From Phycisphaerae bacterium (GTDB lineage Bacteria; Planctomycetota; Phycisphaerae; Phycisphaerales; Phycisphaeraceae): DNA of 64,000 bases. The notes beneath the pieces were generated by a model. It had not been told where the DNA came from. It saw nothing but the letters and a program-made list of their open reading frames with translations, and made no database searches. Made by a program: the position numbers and the translations under genes. The stretch lies in the NCBI GenBank assembly GCA_030425705.1, contig JAUHZU010000003.1, forward strand, positions 372,001 to 436,000, in the 5' to 3' direction. Below, piece by piece: positions 17,238 through 24,762 of the stretch. How positions within the stretch are numbered: the first letter of the stretch is position 1; every line of letters begins with the position of its first letter.

Positions 17238-17771
17238 ATGATTCATTACACTCATCCCGTGCTTCGATCTTTTCTCGCCTGCATTCTAATGTGCCTTACA
17301 GCATGCAATGACGACGGAGGGCGTCAGAAGGTAGAAGACCTGCTATTAGCCGACAAAAGGATTGAAAATGTTGATCTCGGCGGCTTCTGGGAAAATGATA
17401 CGGCGGTGTTTGACTCATTCTCACTGGTCGAGGCTTCGTTCCAGCTTGCGAATCGCCCCGATACAAGGATTTATATAAAGCCCTATTCCAAGATGTATGA
17501 TTATACGCCCCATCTAACTGTCTACAGGATTGGTGACCACAAACTTTGGGTCAGTTACGAGACTCAAGAATCTGGTCGTGTATCGACTAGTCCGGACTTT
17601 GGATGCGACGGGGCATTTGCAGCACTGCTACCTGTCAGAATCCAGTCCATTGATGATTTGATCGAAAACTATGACTTGTTAGAAGCATATCTTGCTACTT
17701 GGCCAGAGTACCCCCAAACGGCAACACTATCTACACCTGAAGGCAGAACGATTACTTATCACCGCGAGTGA
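17238..17771 (+). CDS. Hypothetical lipoprotein, AT-rich, probably acquired
   Basis: 177 aa. Signal peptide with lipobox (LACILMCLTAC, Cys about 22). The mature part contains an aromatic-rich central region (IKPYSKMYDYTPHLTVYRIG) and no domain I recognise. The row 17341-17400 holds only 25 G/C in 60, against roughly two-thirds elsewhere, and codons are A/T-ending. This marks the gene as recently acquired or under no codon selection. It has its own AT-rich promoter and ends shortly before the DUF1801 gene, where normal composition resumes. Confidence 0.65.
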   Translation: MIHYTHPVLRSFLACILMCLTACNDDGGRQKVEDLLLADKRIENVDLGGFWENDTAVFDSFSLVEASFQLANRPDTRIYIKPYSKMYDYTPHLTVYRIGDHKLWVSYETQESGRVSTSPDFGCDGAFAALLPVRIQSIDDLIENYDLLEAYLATWPEYPQTATLSTPEGRTITYHRE

Positions 17772-17833
17772 TTCCTGCTATTACTAAAGAAGGCAAATCA
17801 TCTCTTCCAATCTAAATCGCAAAATTGCAGACT

Positions 17834-18232
17834 ATGCACCCCGATACCGCCGCCTACAACCAGTCCCAAGCCCCCGGCGACCAAGCCATCTGTGACCGGC
17901 TTGCCGAGGTGATCGACGCCGCGCTGCCCGAGGCCGAGAACAAAATCTGGCACGCCCACCCCGCGGGGTTCCTCGACGGCAACCCCGTCGTCGGCTACAG
18001 CAAACTCAAACACGCCGTCCGCCTCCTGTTCTGGAGCGGCCAATCGTTCACCCCCGGAACCGCCCCGGGCCTGAAACCCGAGGGCAAGTTCAAGGCCGCC
18101 GAGCAGCGCTACACCGCCGCCGAGCAAGTCGACACCGCCCAGCTCCAACGCTGGCTCGCCGACGCCCGCGACATCCAGTGGGATTACAAAAACCTCATCA
18201 AACGCAGAGGCCGGCTGGAACGGCTGAGATAG
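17834..18232 (+). CDS. DUF1801 domain protein (YdhG/YjbR-like fold)
   Basis: 132 aa, essentially one domain. The opening IDAALPEAENKIWHAHPAG followed by VGYSKLKHAVRLLFWSG is the DUF1801 pattern (a small alpha/beta fold related to the CyaY/YdhG group). The C-terminal half is a Lys/Arg-rich helix. Members are common small cytoplasmic proteins of unknown function. The start ATG at 17834 is chosen over a TTG at 17825. GC and codon use are typical of this genome, unlike the gene just upstream. Confidence 0.75.
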   Translation: MHPDTAAYNQSQAPGDQAICDRLAEVIDAALPEAENKIWHAHPAGFLDGNPVVGYSKLKHAVRLLFWSGQSFTPGTAPGLKPEGKFKAAEQRYTAAEQVDTAQLQRWLADARDIQWDYKNLIKRRGRLERLR

Positions 18233-18307
18233 CTGCTCCTTAGATCATGGGTGTCCGTCACACGCCCGCCCGGCCGCATGCGCGCCCTACTGCGAAAAAC
18301 TTTTCTT

Positions 18308-19123
18308 ATGACCGAACGCTACGACACCGCCGCTGCGGCGCACTACGCCGCGTACCGCCCGCCGCTGCACCGGCTGATCCTCCGACGCGCGCTCGGTGAC
18401 GACGCCCGCTTCGGCGACGGCCTGGACATCGGCTGCGGGACGGGCTATTCCGCGCTCGCCCTGGCCGAGCTCTGCGAGCGGGTGGTGGGGGTGGACCCGA
18501 GCCCGGCGATGCTGGAACGCGCCACGCCGCACGAGCGTGTCCGCTACCTGCCCGGGTCGGGCGACGCGCTGCCCCTGCCCGACCACTCGGCCGACCTCAT
18601 CACCTTCGCCGGCTCGCTCTTCTACACCGACACGCCCGCCACCCACGCCCAGGCCCGCCGCGTCGCCCGGCCCAACGCGCTCGCCGTCGTCTACGACTTC
18701 GACCTGGACCTCGCCCCCGCCTTCGCCGCCGTCCTCCCCAAGCCCCCGCCCCCGGATATGACTCAGCCCCCGCCCCCGGAAACATCATCGGAAGCGCACT
18801 CCGAAACGCCAGCGTCCGATGCCCCCTCGGCACTCCCGGCCCCCTCGGCCTACAACCACCGCATCAACCTCACCGGCAGTGCGGGCTTCGCCGAGCGTTT
18901 GGTCCGCCACGAGACCGTACCGGTCCCGATGTCCCCGTCCCAGCTCGCCCACGTCCTGCTCTCCGACTCCCACCGCCTGGACCGCCTCGCCGCCGCCCCC
19001 GGAATCGCCCCCGCCCTTAGCCCGGCCGACCTCCACCCCGGGCTCACCCGATCCCTCGCCGCCCAATCCCACACCTACGACGTCCCGGCCAACCTGTACT
19101 ACGCGGTGTATGGGGTTGCATAG
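18308..19123 (+). CDS. Class I SAM-dependent methyltransferase
   Basis: 271 aa. Motif I (LDIGCGTGYSALALAE, residues about 39-54) and motif II (VVGVDPSPAMLERA) bind S-adenosylmethionine, and the HSADLITFAGSLFY segment is motif IV. It is a methyltransferase type-11 fold; the substrate is unknown. A Pro-rich insertion (about residues 140-180, with two PPPPE runs) interrupts the C-terminal half and is probably a disordered linker. Upstream in-frame starts (18251 GTG, 18278 ATG) would add a basic stretch before MTERYDTAA; 18308 fits the family best. Confidence 0.8.
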   Translation: MTERYDTAAAAHYAAYRPPLHRLILRRALGDDARFGDGLDIGCGTGYSALALAELCERVVGVDPSPAMLERATPHERVRYLPGSGDALPLPDHSADLITFAGSLFYTDTPATHAQARRVARPNALAVVYDFDLDLAPAFAAVLPKPPPPDMTQPPPPETSSEAHSETPASDAPSALPAPSAYNHRINLTGSAGFAERLVRHETVPVPMSPSQLAHVLLSDSHRLDRLAAAPGIAPALSPADLHPGLTRSLAAQSHTYDVPANLYYAVYGVA

Positions 19124-19270
19124 AAAAGGTGTGTCCAACCCATACCACCCTTGACCCGGAACGCCCGGCCCCGGAAGATGGGGTCAAGGTTGTCGGTTGG
19201 GAGCCCGTTTCCGTAGGCGGCTGACAACATTGTCGATTTATGTTTTGCTTATTCTTAAACGGGGATCGTC
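19124..19270. other. Intergenic region with two inverted repeats
   Basis: CCTTGACCC (19149-19157) is inverted at 19181-19189 (perfect, 9 bp). A second pair, GTTGTC/GACAAC, follows at about 19189-19230. No T-run follows, so they are not clear terminators. An AT-rich stretch just before 19271 may hold the promoter of the FloA-like gene. Confidence 0.35.
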
Positions 19271-19606
19271 ATGCACTGGCCTTCCGTGCTCGTCGGTTTT
19301 GTATCTGGCGTTGCCTGTCTGATCGTGCTGTGGTCCCTCGGCTTCCTTGTGGCCCCATGGGTCCGAGCGTGCTGTAGCGGCGTGCCGGTTTCACTGTCTC
19401 ATGTGCTGGGGATGCGTCTCCGCGGTAACGCGCCATCGATCGTCGTCGACGCCTACATCCGGATGCAGAAACATGGCCCTGACGCATCACTCGCTGAGAT
19501 CGAAACGGTTTTCATCGCCAGCCGCCCCGGCATTCATTCAGCGGATGATCTGGTCCAAGCCGTCACCGCCCGTACTACAGCCCGCCCGGTAGTGCCCCCA
19601 AGGTGA
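19271..19606 (+). CDS. Small membrane protein resembling the FloA N-terminal module
   Basis: 111 aa. One or two membrane segments (about residues 5-32) are followed by GVPVSLSHVLGMRLRG, then IVVDAYIRMQKHG and a helix ending SADDLVQAV. This is the pattern at the start of flotillin-like FloA (YqfA) proteins (GVPVSL..L.GMRLR, I...I...KAG, ...V..A). FloA proteins are about 330 aa and continue into an SPFH domain and a coiled coil. This protein stops just where SPFH would begin, at a genuine stop codon, and the sequence downstream does not continue the domain. It is either a relic or a self-standing adaptor that could cap or anchor FloA assemblies. The similarity call is mine by eye. Confidence 0.6.
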   Translation: MHWPSVLVGFVSGVACLIVLWSLGFLVAPWVRACCSGVPVSLSHVLGMRLRGNAPSIVVDAYIRMQKHGPDASLAEIETVFIASRPGIHSADDLVQAVTARTTARPVVPPR

Positions 19607-19786
19607 TAGCGCATCCCCCTGATCCCCGCTCGGGCGGGTGGCAGGGGCAGAGGCTCGGCGATGCCCCGGGATGCGTATGCGGACCCTTGATGCTAATCTG
19701 AATGTCTGGGGTATAGCTAGGCATTGAACCCAGCCGCCCCGGGGCTTCGCAGACTCAGCCCCGGCCACCCGCAGGGAAGAAAGGGT

Positions 19787-20014
19787 ATGACGCGACACAC
19801 ACGGAACAAACTGACGGCCTGGGCCGGGCTGCTCTTCGCGGCGGCGTTGGTCTTTGGCGGTGTGGTTCAATTGTTCGTGCGATTCTGCTGGCTCACGGAT
19901 GACCAGCCGGCCTACCAAGCCGCCAACCACCTGCTGCGTGGGTCTATCCTCGCGGTTGGGTTGACCTGCCTCGGTGCCGCGATCGCGGTCGGGGTCTTAC
20001 GCCGATCTCAATAG
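19787..20014 (+). CDS. Small two-span membrane protein
   Basis: 75 aa. It has two hydrophobic segments (about residues 10-32 and 48-68), separated by a loop with a Trp-Leu-Thr-Asp-Asp stretch, and a basic tail (RRSQ). The ATG at 19787 follows GAAAGGG, a usable ribosome site. No family recognised. The preceding 180 bases (19607-19786) contain no other gene that I can support. Confidence 0.5.
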   Translation: MTRHTRNKLTAWAGLLFAAALVFGGVVQLFVRFCWLTDDQPAYQAANHLLRGSILAVGLTCLGAAIAVGVLRRSQ

Positions 20015-20114
20015 CCTAACGTAAAAGGCTCAGTTGCCGGCCGCCCGCGGGAGTGGGCTACAAACCGACAACCACATCATATCGCGGGCGTCGCCGGTCA
20101 ACTGCAGCCGGTGG

Positions 20115-20540
20115 TTATGGAGCCGCCGCTACCCCGCACTCCCACGGAATGTCGAGCGGCAATCGCCACTCATAGCGAAGGGGGTATTCCTCTGAGACGG
20201 CTATCACAATGCCATCGACTAACTTGGCGGAACGAAATGGTTCAGATCCTTCGCAGTGGAGTAACCACTGCAAAGCGCCTTCGCTATCACAAACAGCGAG
20301 AAAACCGTCGCCTTCCCACGAGGTTGCACCACCAAAAATCTGTGGTCCTTCCTCGAATAGCTTGATAGGGTCCAGGCACGCTGGGCTCTCGGACGCAGCC
20401 TGGTCAATCCGAACCCGCTTGCCAGAGGGCTGTAAGCCAGTGAAGGCTATGAAAGTATCGTCAGCGAAGTAGATGCCGTATTCGATGGGGCATTGCTCGC
20501 CTTGCCAAAGGTTTGAGACTGTGCTTTTCACCGGCTCCAT
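20115..20540 (-). CDS. Hypothetical cytoplasmic protein, AT-rich orphan
   Basis: 141 aa, no signal peptide or membrane segment. It is rich in Trp, Glu and Asp and reads as a small alpha/beta protein (IEYGIYFADDTFIAFTGL, then ...LAVCDSEGALQWLL). Base composition is visibly less GC-rich than its neighbours, suggesting acquisition. Orphans of this size in accessory regions are often immunity or Imm/SUKH-type proteins, but I see no diagnostic motif. The ATG at 20540 is preferred over a TTG at 20561 because a -10 hexamer lies 7 nt upstream of it. Confidence 0.5.
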   Translation of the reverse strand: MEPVKSTVSNLWQGEQCPIEYGIYFADDTFIAFTGLQPSGKRVRIDQAASESPACLDPIKLFEEGPQIFGGATSWEGDGFLAVCDSEGALQWLLHCEGSEPFRSAKLVDGIVIAVSEEYPLRYEWRLPLDIPWECGVAAAP

Positions 20541-20547
20541 AACAGTA

Positions 20548-20553
20548 AGTATA
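20548..20553 (-). promoter_or_regulatory. -10 element of the AT-rich orphan gene, predicted leaderless
   Basis: Read on the minus strand, TATACT occupies 20553-20548, 7 nt before the ATG at 20540, with no Shine-Dalgarno sequence. Confidence 0.55.
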
Positions 20554-21184
20554 CGGATCAAAGTTGTCTAGCAATCTACCTAATCGGGGCCAAACAACAA
20601 GGGTTTTGTGCTCTAAAGTCAGGCACGGGCACGACTTGAACAGAATCCGAACAAAAATATTGACGGCATGGATTGCCGAAACCAGAATCCTAACAGATGA
20701 ACCGCCTCGACCCGCTCAGCGGACGGCTGCGGGTTGGGCCATGCGCCTGCCGCGTTCAAAGCGCCCGGGGTTGGTAAGGGTGTTGGGATCGATGGATGCA
20801 GGTCCACATGGCGTGGAGGCGGTGCCCCCGAGCCCGCGAGGGGGGCAGCGGGGGTGGCGGGCGGTGCATCGGAAGGAGGGGGGATGGATACGGCGTTCTC
20901 GGTGAGTGCCGCGGCGGGGGTGGGGCGAGCTGCGTGGGTTTCGTGGTCTGCTGCCCGGGTTGTGTGGTATCCCCTGCGGGTCGCGGGGGGCTCTACGCAA
21001 CTCGCGGGGGATCCCCCGGACGCTGCGGGGGGGGCTGCGGGTGTTGCGGGCAGTGTCGCGGGGGCCGTTTTTATGGGTTTTGCGGGTCGTGCTCAACCGG
21101 CGGGGTGGGGGCGTCGATAGGGGGTTCGTGACAGGCAGGAACACAAGTCCTGCCCTAGAACCTCTGACGACGGGAGCTTGAGCC
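20554..21184. other. Long region without a confident gene; G-rich low-complexity half
   Basis: The first ~150 bases are mixed-composition and show nothing. From about 20730 the plus strand becomes strongly G-rich, with runs such as GGGGGG and repeated CGCGGGG/TGCGGG units, so several frames stay open on both strands. One plus-strand frame (GTG 20906 to TGA 21181) would encode a 91-aa Arg-Gly-Leu repeat protein (units like RGLLPGL, RGIPRTLRG, RVLRAV) ending 4 nt before the next ATG; another begins at ATG 20884 after GGAGGGGGG. I cannot say that any is translated. Confidence 0.4.
21134..21154. repeat. Hairpin upstream of the fn3-like gene
   Basis: GGCAGGA (21134-21140) and TCCTGCC (21148-21154) form a perfect 7-bp stem with a 7-nt loop, 30 nt before the ATG at 21185. 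There is no T-run. It could shape the leader of the next gene. Confidence 0.4.
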
Positions 21185-21961
21185 ATGCGGGATGTGTTGC
21201 CTCGGCGGGAAGCGGACATGATGCAGTGGGCTAAGGTGTTCAGCCAGAAGCTGAACGCGGCGCCGGGGCCCGAGCACTACGGCGTGACGGCGGCGGAGGC
21301 GGCGGGGTATGCGGCGAGGCTGGCCGAGGCGCAGTCGGCTTACGCGCTGGCGAACGATCCGAACACGCGGACGACGCCGGAGGTGGCGCGGAAGGACGCG
21401 GCGTTGGCGGAGCTGGCGGCGCAGAGCCGGGTGCTGGTAAAGGTCATCAAGGCACGGCCGAGCGTGACGGATGCGCAGCGCGAGTCGCTGGGGATCGCGC
21501 CCCGGACGGTAGCGCGCAAATCGGCGGTGGGGCCGCCGACGGAAGCGCCGCGGGTGTCGTTGCGTGGCGTGCGCGGGTGGACGGCGTTGCTGCGGGTGAC
21601 GGACCCGGACGCGCCGTCTCGTAAGAGCAAGCCGGACGGAGTATCGGGGGCGGTGGTGCGGTATTTTGTGGGCGACAAGCCGCCGGTGTCGCTGGCGGGT
21701 TGGGAGTATGCGGGGACGACGAGCGTGACGGCGATGGGGTTTGAGGTGCCCGGCGGTCTGGAGCCGGGGACGCGGGTGTGGTTCGCGGCGTGCTGGCAGA
21801 GCCCGACGTTCGAGCCGGGGCCGTTGAGCGCGCCGGTGTGTGTGCGGGTGGGGTTCAGCGGCCTGGAGGCGGGTGTCGGGCCACGGCTCGGCGCGGGCGG
21901 GGTCGCGGGGGTGTTGATGCCCCACGGCCGATCGCGGTGGAGCGGGCGGCGGGTGGCGTGA
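21185..21961 (+). CDS. Planctomycete hypothetical protein: helical N-terminus plus beta-sandwich
   Basis: 258 aa. Residues 1-100 are Ala-rich and helical, starting with PRREADMMQWAKVFSQKLNA and containing DPNTRTTPEVARKDAALAEL. Residues ~120-225 read as a fibronectin-III-like sandwich (VRGWTALLRVTDPD, VRYFVGDKPPVSLAGWEY, GLEPGTRVWFAACWQ). I recall this two-part layout from multicopy hypothetical proteins of Phycisphaerae, but no function is known. There is no signal peptide. It follows the G-rich tract, which may belong to the same unit. The Gly/Arg-rich C-terminal 30 residues look unstructured. Confidence 0.65.
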   Translation: MRDVLPRREADMMQWAKVFSQKLNAAPGPEHYGVTAAEAAGYAARLAEAQSAYALANDPNTRTTPEVARKDAALAELAAQSRVLVKVIKARPSVTDAQRESLGIAPRTVARKSAVGPPTEAPRVSLRGVRGWTALLRVTDPDAPSRKSKPDGVSGAVVRYFVGDKPPVSLAGWEYAGTTSVTAMGFEVPGGLEPGTRVWFAACWQSPTFEPGPLSAPVCVRVGFSGLEAGVGPRLGAGGVAGVLMPHGRSRWSGRRVA

Positions 21962-22018
21962 GGCCTGTGCTAGCATGAGGGCGGCTGCGTTTTAAACACC
22001 CTGATGCTTGGGGGCCAC

Positions 22019-22453
22019 ATGCAATTTGTTGTACGGCTGGTATTGTTTGCCGTCTTGTTGGTGTTCGTCGGCGGGTGCGGGGGTTCGAAGCATGCTGCGC
22101 CGCCGCGGGAGAGCAACCTGACGCTGTATGACAAAGCGGGCGAGCCGATCGCGCGGGCCTACCTTGATCTGCCGGGCGCGCTGCCAGATGTAGGCGGCGT
22201 GTTTGAAGGGGAGTGCGAGTTGTTGTGGTCTGCCGAGGGCTTCCCAACGGAGGCGATGGAGAGTGGGCGGTACCAGGCGAACGTGTACGAGGAATGGGTC
22301 GCGTTTGATCTGAACCCGGGGTGGGCGGACAACAACGTTGTTTTTCACGGCAACTTGGAGGGGGTGGAGCTGCGCGGGAAGTGGACGCATGCCACCATCA
22401 GGGGCGGGGCTGACCGTGGGGAAGCGGTGTTGCAGTGGGAGGTTGAGCCGTAG
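22019..22453 (+). CDS. Small lipoprotein, hypothetical
   Basis: 144 aa. Lipobox signal (LVLFAVLLVFVGGC, Cys about 19), then a polar domain with LTLYDKAGEPIARAYLDLPG and several Trp/Tyr pairs, ending EAVLQWEVEP. It resembles small calycin- or jellyroll-like lipoproteins in strand pattern only. The ATG at 22019 gives the best signal peptide; an in-frame ATG at 22004 adds five residues. Expected to be membrane-anchored. It is separated from the next gene by 39 bases that contain a -10 hexamer, so it is probably its own unit. Confidence 0.65.
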   Translation: MQFVVRLVLFAVLLVFVGGCGGSKHAAPPRESNLTLYDKAGEPIARAYLDLPGALPDVGGVFEGECELLWSAEGFPTEAMESGRYQANVYEEWVAFDLNPGWADNNVVFHGNLEGVELRGKWTHATIRGGADRGEAVLQWEVEP

Positions 22454-22480
22454 ATTGCGGCGGCGGGCATTGCGGGGCGG

Positions 22481-22486
22481 TATGCT
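22481..22486 (+). promoter_or_regulatory. -10 element of the alpha/beta hydrolase gene, predicted leaderless
   Basis: TATGCT ends exactly 6 nt before the ATG at 22493, placing the predicted +1 on the start codon. Confidence 0.5.
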
Positions 22487-22492
22487 TGCGGG

Positions 22493-23449
22493 ATGGCTGA
22501 GGTGGTTTCGGAAAAGCGACGACGCCGGCGGCTGCCGTGGTACGCTCGGGGGGTGCTGTATGTCCTTGCCCTCTATTTGCTCTACTGCGGGCTGCTGTTC
22601 TTCTACCAGACGAAGCTGATCTTCCCGGCGGACCTGGCGGGGGTGTCTGCGGGGTCGCCGTTTCTGCCGACGGGCGAGGTGCTGACGCTGGAGACCGAGC
22701 AGGGGACCAGCGTCGCCTGGTTCTTCCCCGCCCCCGGAAGCGGTGATGGGCGAGATGCCGTTTCAGCGGCGCGGCCGTTGGTGGTGTTTTTGCATGGCAA
22801 CGCGGAGCTGATCGATCATCAGCGGGATATCGTTGCGATGTACCACGCGCTGGGGGTGAGCGTGCTGCTGCCCGAGTACCGGGGGTACGGCGGGGCGGGC
22901 GCTTCCGGGGACGCTTCCGGGGGTGGGAGCGCGGGGTCGCCTTCGCAGGCGCATCTGGTGGCGGACGCCGTGGCGTTTTATGACAGGGTAGTGGCCCGGC
23001 CGGACGTCGATGCGGGCCGGGTGGTGATCCACGGCCGATCGATCGGGGGCGGTGTGGCGGCGCAGCTGGCGGACCGCCGGGCGTGCGTGGCGTTGATCGT
23101 GGAGTCGACGGGGACGAGCGTGGCGCGGAAGGCGTGGGGGTATGGCGTGCCGCCGTTCGTGGTGCGGAGCCCGTTCGACACCGAGCGGGTGTTCCGGACG
23201 CTGGGCGTGCCGGTGCTGATCATGCACGGCGAGCACGATGTGATCTTCAAGTACCGGGAGGCGCGGGACCTGCTCGCGGCGGCGCCCAACGCGGTGCTCG
23301 TGCCGTTTGATGCGGGGCACGACGACCTGGGCACGGGGGCGGAGCGGGCGCGGTACGTCGAGGCGGTGTCGATGCACCTGGCGACGGCGGGGGTGATAGC
23401 GAACGAAACTGAATCCGACAGGCCCGGTGCGGAGACGCCTGCGGATTAG
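22493..23449 (+). CDS. Alpha/beta hydrolase, membrane-anchored (Bem46/ABHD13-like)
   Basis: 318 aa. A single N-terminal membrane segment (LYVLALYLLYCGLLFFYQ, about residues 20-38) is followed by KLIFPADLAG, as in Bem46/ABHD13-type hydrolases. Oxyanion block VVFLHGNAE (about 98), nucleophile elbow GRSIGGG (Ser about 184), acid MHGEHDVIF (Asp about 247) and catalytic His in DAGHDDLG (about 273). The substrate is unknown; serine esterase activity is expected. Its stop overlaps the convergent oxidoreductase gene by 4 bp. Confidence 0.85.
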   Translation: MAEVVSEKRRRRRLPWYARGVLYVLALYLLYCGLLFFYQTKLIFPADLAGVSAGSPFLPTGEVLTLETEQGTSVAWFFPAPGSGDGRDAVSAARPLVVFLHGNAELIDHQRDIVAMYHALGVSVLLPEYRGYGGAGASGDASGGGSAGSPSQAHLVADAVAFYDRVVARPDVDAGRVVIHGRSIGGGVAAQLADRRACVALIVESTGTSVARKAWGYGVPPFVVRSPFDTERVFRTLGVPVLIMHGEHDVIFKYREARDLLAAAPNAVLVPFDAGHDDLGTGAERARYVEAVSMHLATAGVIANETESDRPGAETPAD

Positions 23450-24735
23450 GCGCGGATCGTGGCGGGGTGGTGGGGGGTGCGTGCCCATCGCCGGAGCCAG
23501 GGGGCGTTGCGGTCGAGCTGTGCGGTGGGTTGGCCGAAGAACCGGCGATGGTTGTTGAGGATGCGGAGGCAGTCTTCGGGCTGGGGCTGGGCGCGGTCGA
23601 CGCCGCGTTCGACGGTGCCGCCGAGGACAACGGCGTCGGAGCGTGGGAAGCAGTAGCCGGCGTGGCTGAGAAGGTAGCCGAGGGGCTCGGGCTGCATGAG
23701 GACGAGCTGCCCGCGGACGGGGGTGAGCGCGCGGTCGGGGAAGACCTCGCCCGAGCCGAGGCCCATGCAGTTGACGACCACGCGTTCGCGGAGGGCGGCG
23801 ACGTCGGCGGCGTTGTGGAAGGTGCGCGGGGTGACGCCGCCGCCGGCTTCGTAAACACGTTTGAGCAGGCGGGGGAGGTAGGTGGGGGGCTCGATGAGCA
23901 GGGTCTGGTGGACGCGTCCGCGGCGCGATCCGCCGGGGAAGGGCAGCTCGTCGAGGTCGCGCATGGGGAAGAGGTCGGTGGGCAGCTTGTTGAGCCCGGA
24001 GCCGCCGGGGCCGGTGGCGTAGTTGGGTCGTTCGTAGACGCCGTACTCGTCGCCGCGGAGCGCGAGGTAGCGTCGTGCCGAGGCGCGGACCCAGCGTTCG
24101 AGGCGTTCGTGGCTGTCGGCGTCGACCAGGGAGGGGGCGAACTGTGCGCCGGCGAGGTCGGAGGTGGTGTTGGGCGAGAGGGCCTTGGCGTAGACGGTGA
24201 CGGCGTAGCCGCGCTCGAGGAGGACGACGGCGGTGGTGAGCCCGACGACCCCGCCGCCGAGGACGGCGACGTCTTTGGGCGCGGGGTGGTGTCGTTCGAG
24301 CAGGTCGGCGGCTTCCTCGGCGGTGCCCCAGGCGAGGGTAAAGCCCGAGCCGCCGTGGCCGTAGTGGTGGACGACGGACTGGCTGCCGACGGTTTCGTGC
24401 TCGATGCGGACGGTGCCGCGGCGGAAGGGGCGGAGGCCGGCGACGTAGCGCAGCACGCGGTCTTGCGCGAGGTCGGGGGCGGGGAGGAAGTTTGGCGTTG
24501 GACCGAGGCGGAGCGTGGGCGGCAGGGTTTCGAGCGGGATCTCGGGAACGGCCTGCGCCGGCGGGGGCACGGGCTCGGGCCGGGCGACGCGGGCCGCGCA
24601 GCCGGTGAGCCCGGGCACGGCGATCGCTGCGGCGGCGGACCGGAGGAAACGCCGGCGGGTGAGCCCCGCGTGGTCGGGGGCGGGTGAGTGTGGGCGCGGC
24701 GGTCCTTCGGGCATCCGTTGCATCCTTGCATCCAT
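23446..24735 (-). CDS. FAD-dependent D-amino-acid-oxidase-type oxidoreductase, Tat-exported
   Basis: 429 aa. Twin-arginine signal (LTRRRFLRSAAAAIAVPG) with a following lipobox-like TGC, so the protein is probably exported folded with its FAD. FAD-binding VAVLGGGVVGLTTAVVL (about residues 135-152). Blocks typical of D-amino-acid oxidase follow: NTTSDLAGAQFAPS, VNCMGLGSG and RGQLVLMQPE. The C-terminal end is typical of the DAO fold (VLGGTVERGV, then a helical tail). An atypical ~100-residue N-terminal extension precedes the Rossmann motif and contains RIEHETVGSQSVVHHYGHGG, which may be a relocated C-terminal element. The substrate is unknown. Confidence 0.8.
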   Translation of the reverse strand: MDARMQRMPEGPPRPHSPAPDHAGLTRRRFLRSAAAAIAVPGLTGCAARVARPEPVPPPAQAVPEIPLETLPPTLRLGPTPNFLPAPDLAQDRVLRYVAGLRPFRRGTVRIEHETVGSQSVVHHYGHGGSGFTLAWGTAEEAADLLERHHPAPKDVAVLGGGVVGLTTAVVLLERGYAVTVYAKALSPNTTSDLAGAQFAPSLVDADSHERLERWVRASARRYLALRGDEYGVYERPNYATGPGGSGLNKLPTDLFPMRDLDELPFPGGSRRGRVHQTLLIEPPTYLPRLLKRVYEAGGGVTPRTFHNAADVAALRERVVVNCMGLGSGEVFPDRALTPVRGQLVLMQPEPLGYLLSHAGYCFPRSDAVVLGGTVERGVDRAQPQPEDCLRILNNHRRFFGQPTAQLDRNAPWLRRWARTPHHPATIRA

Positions 24736-24762
24736 GCGTTTGGGGCGTGAAGCCTCGGGGGC

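Noticed and set aside
20716-21219. Pro/Arg-rich minus-strand frame in the G-rich region
   Set aside because: It is explained by the G-rich plus strand; there is no start context or conserved segment.
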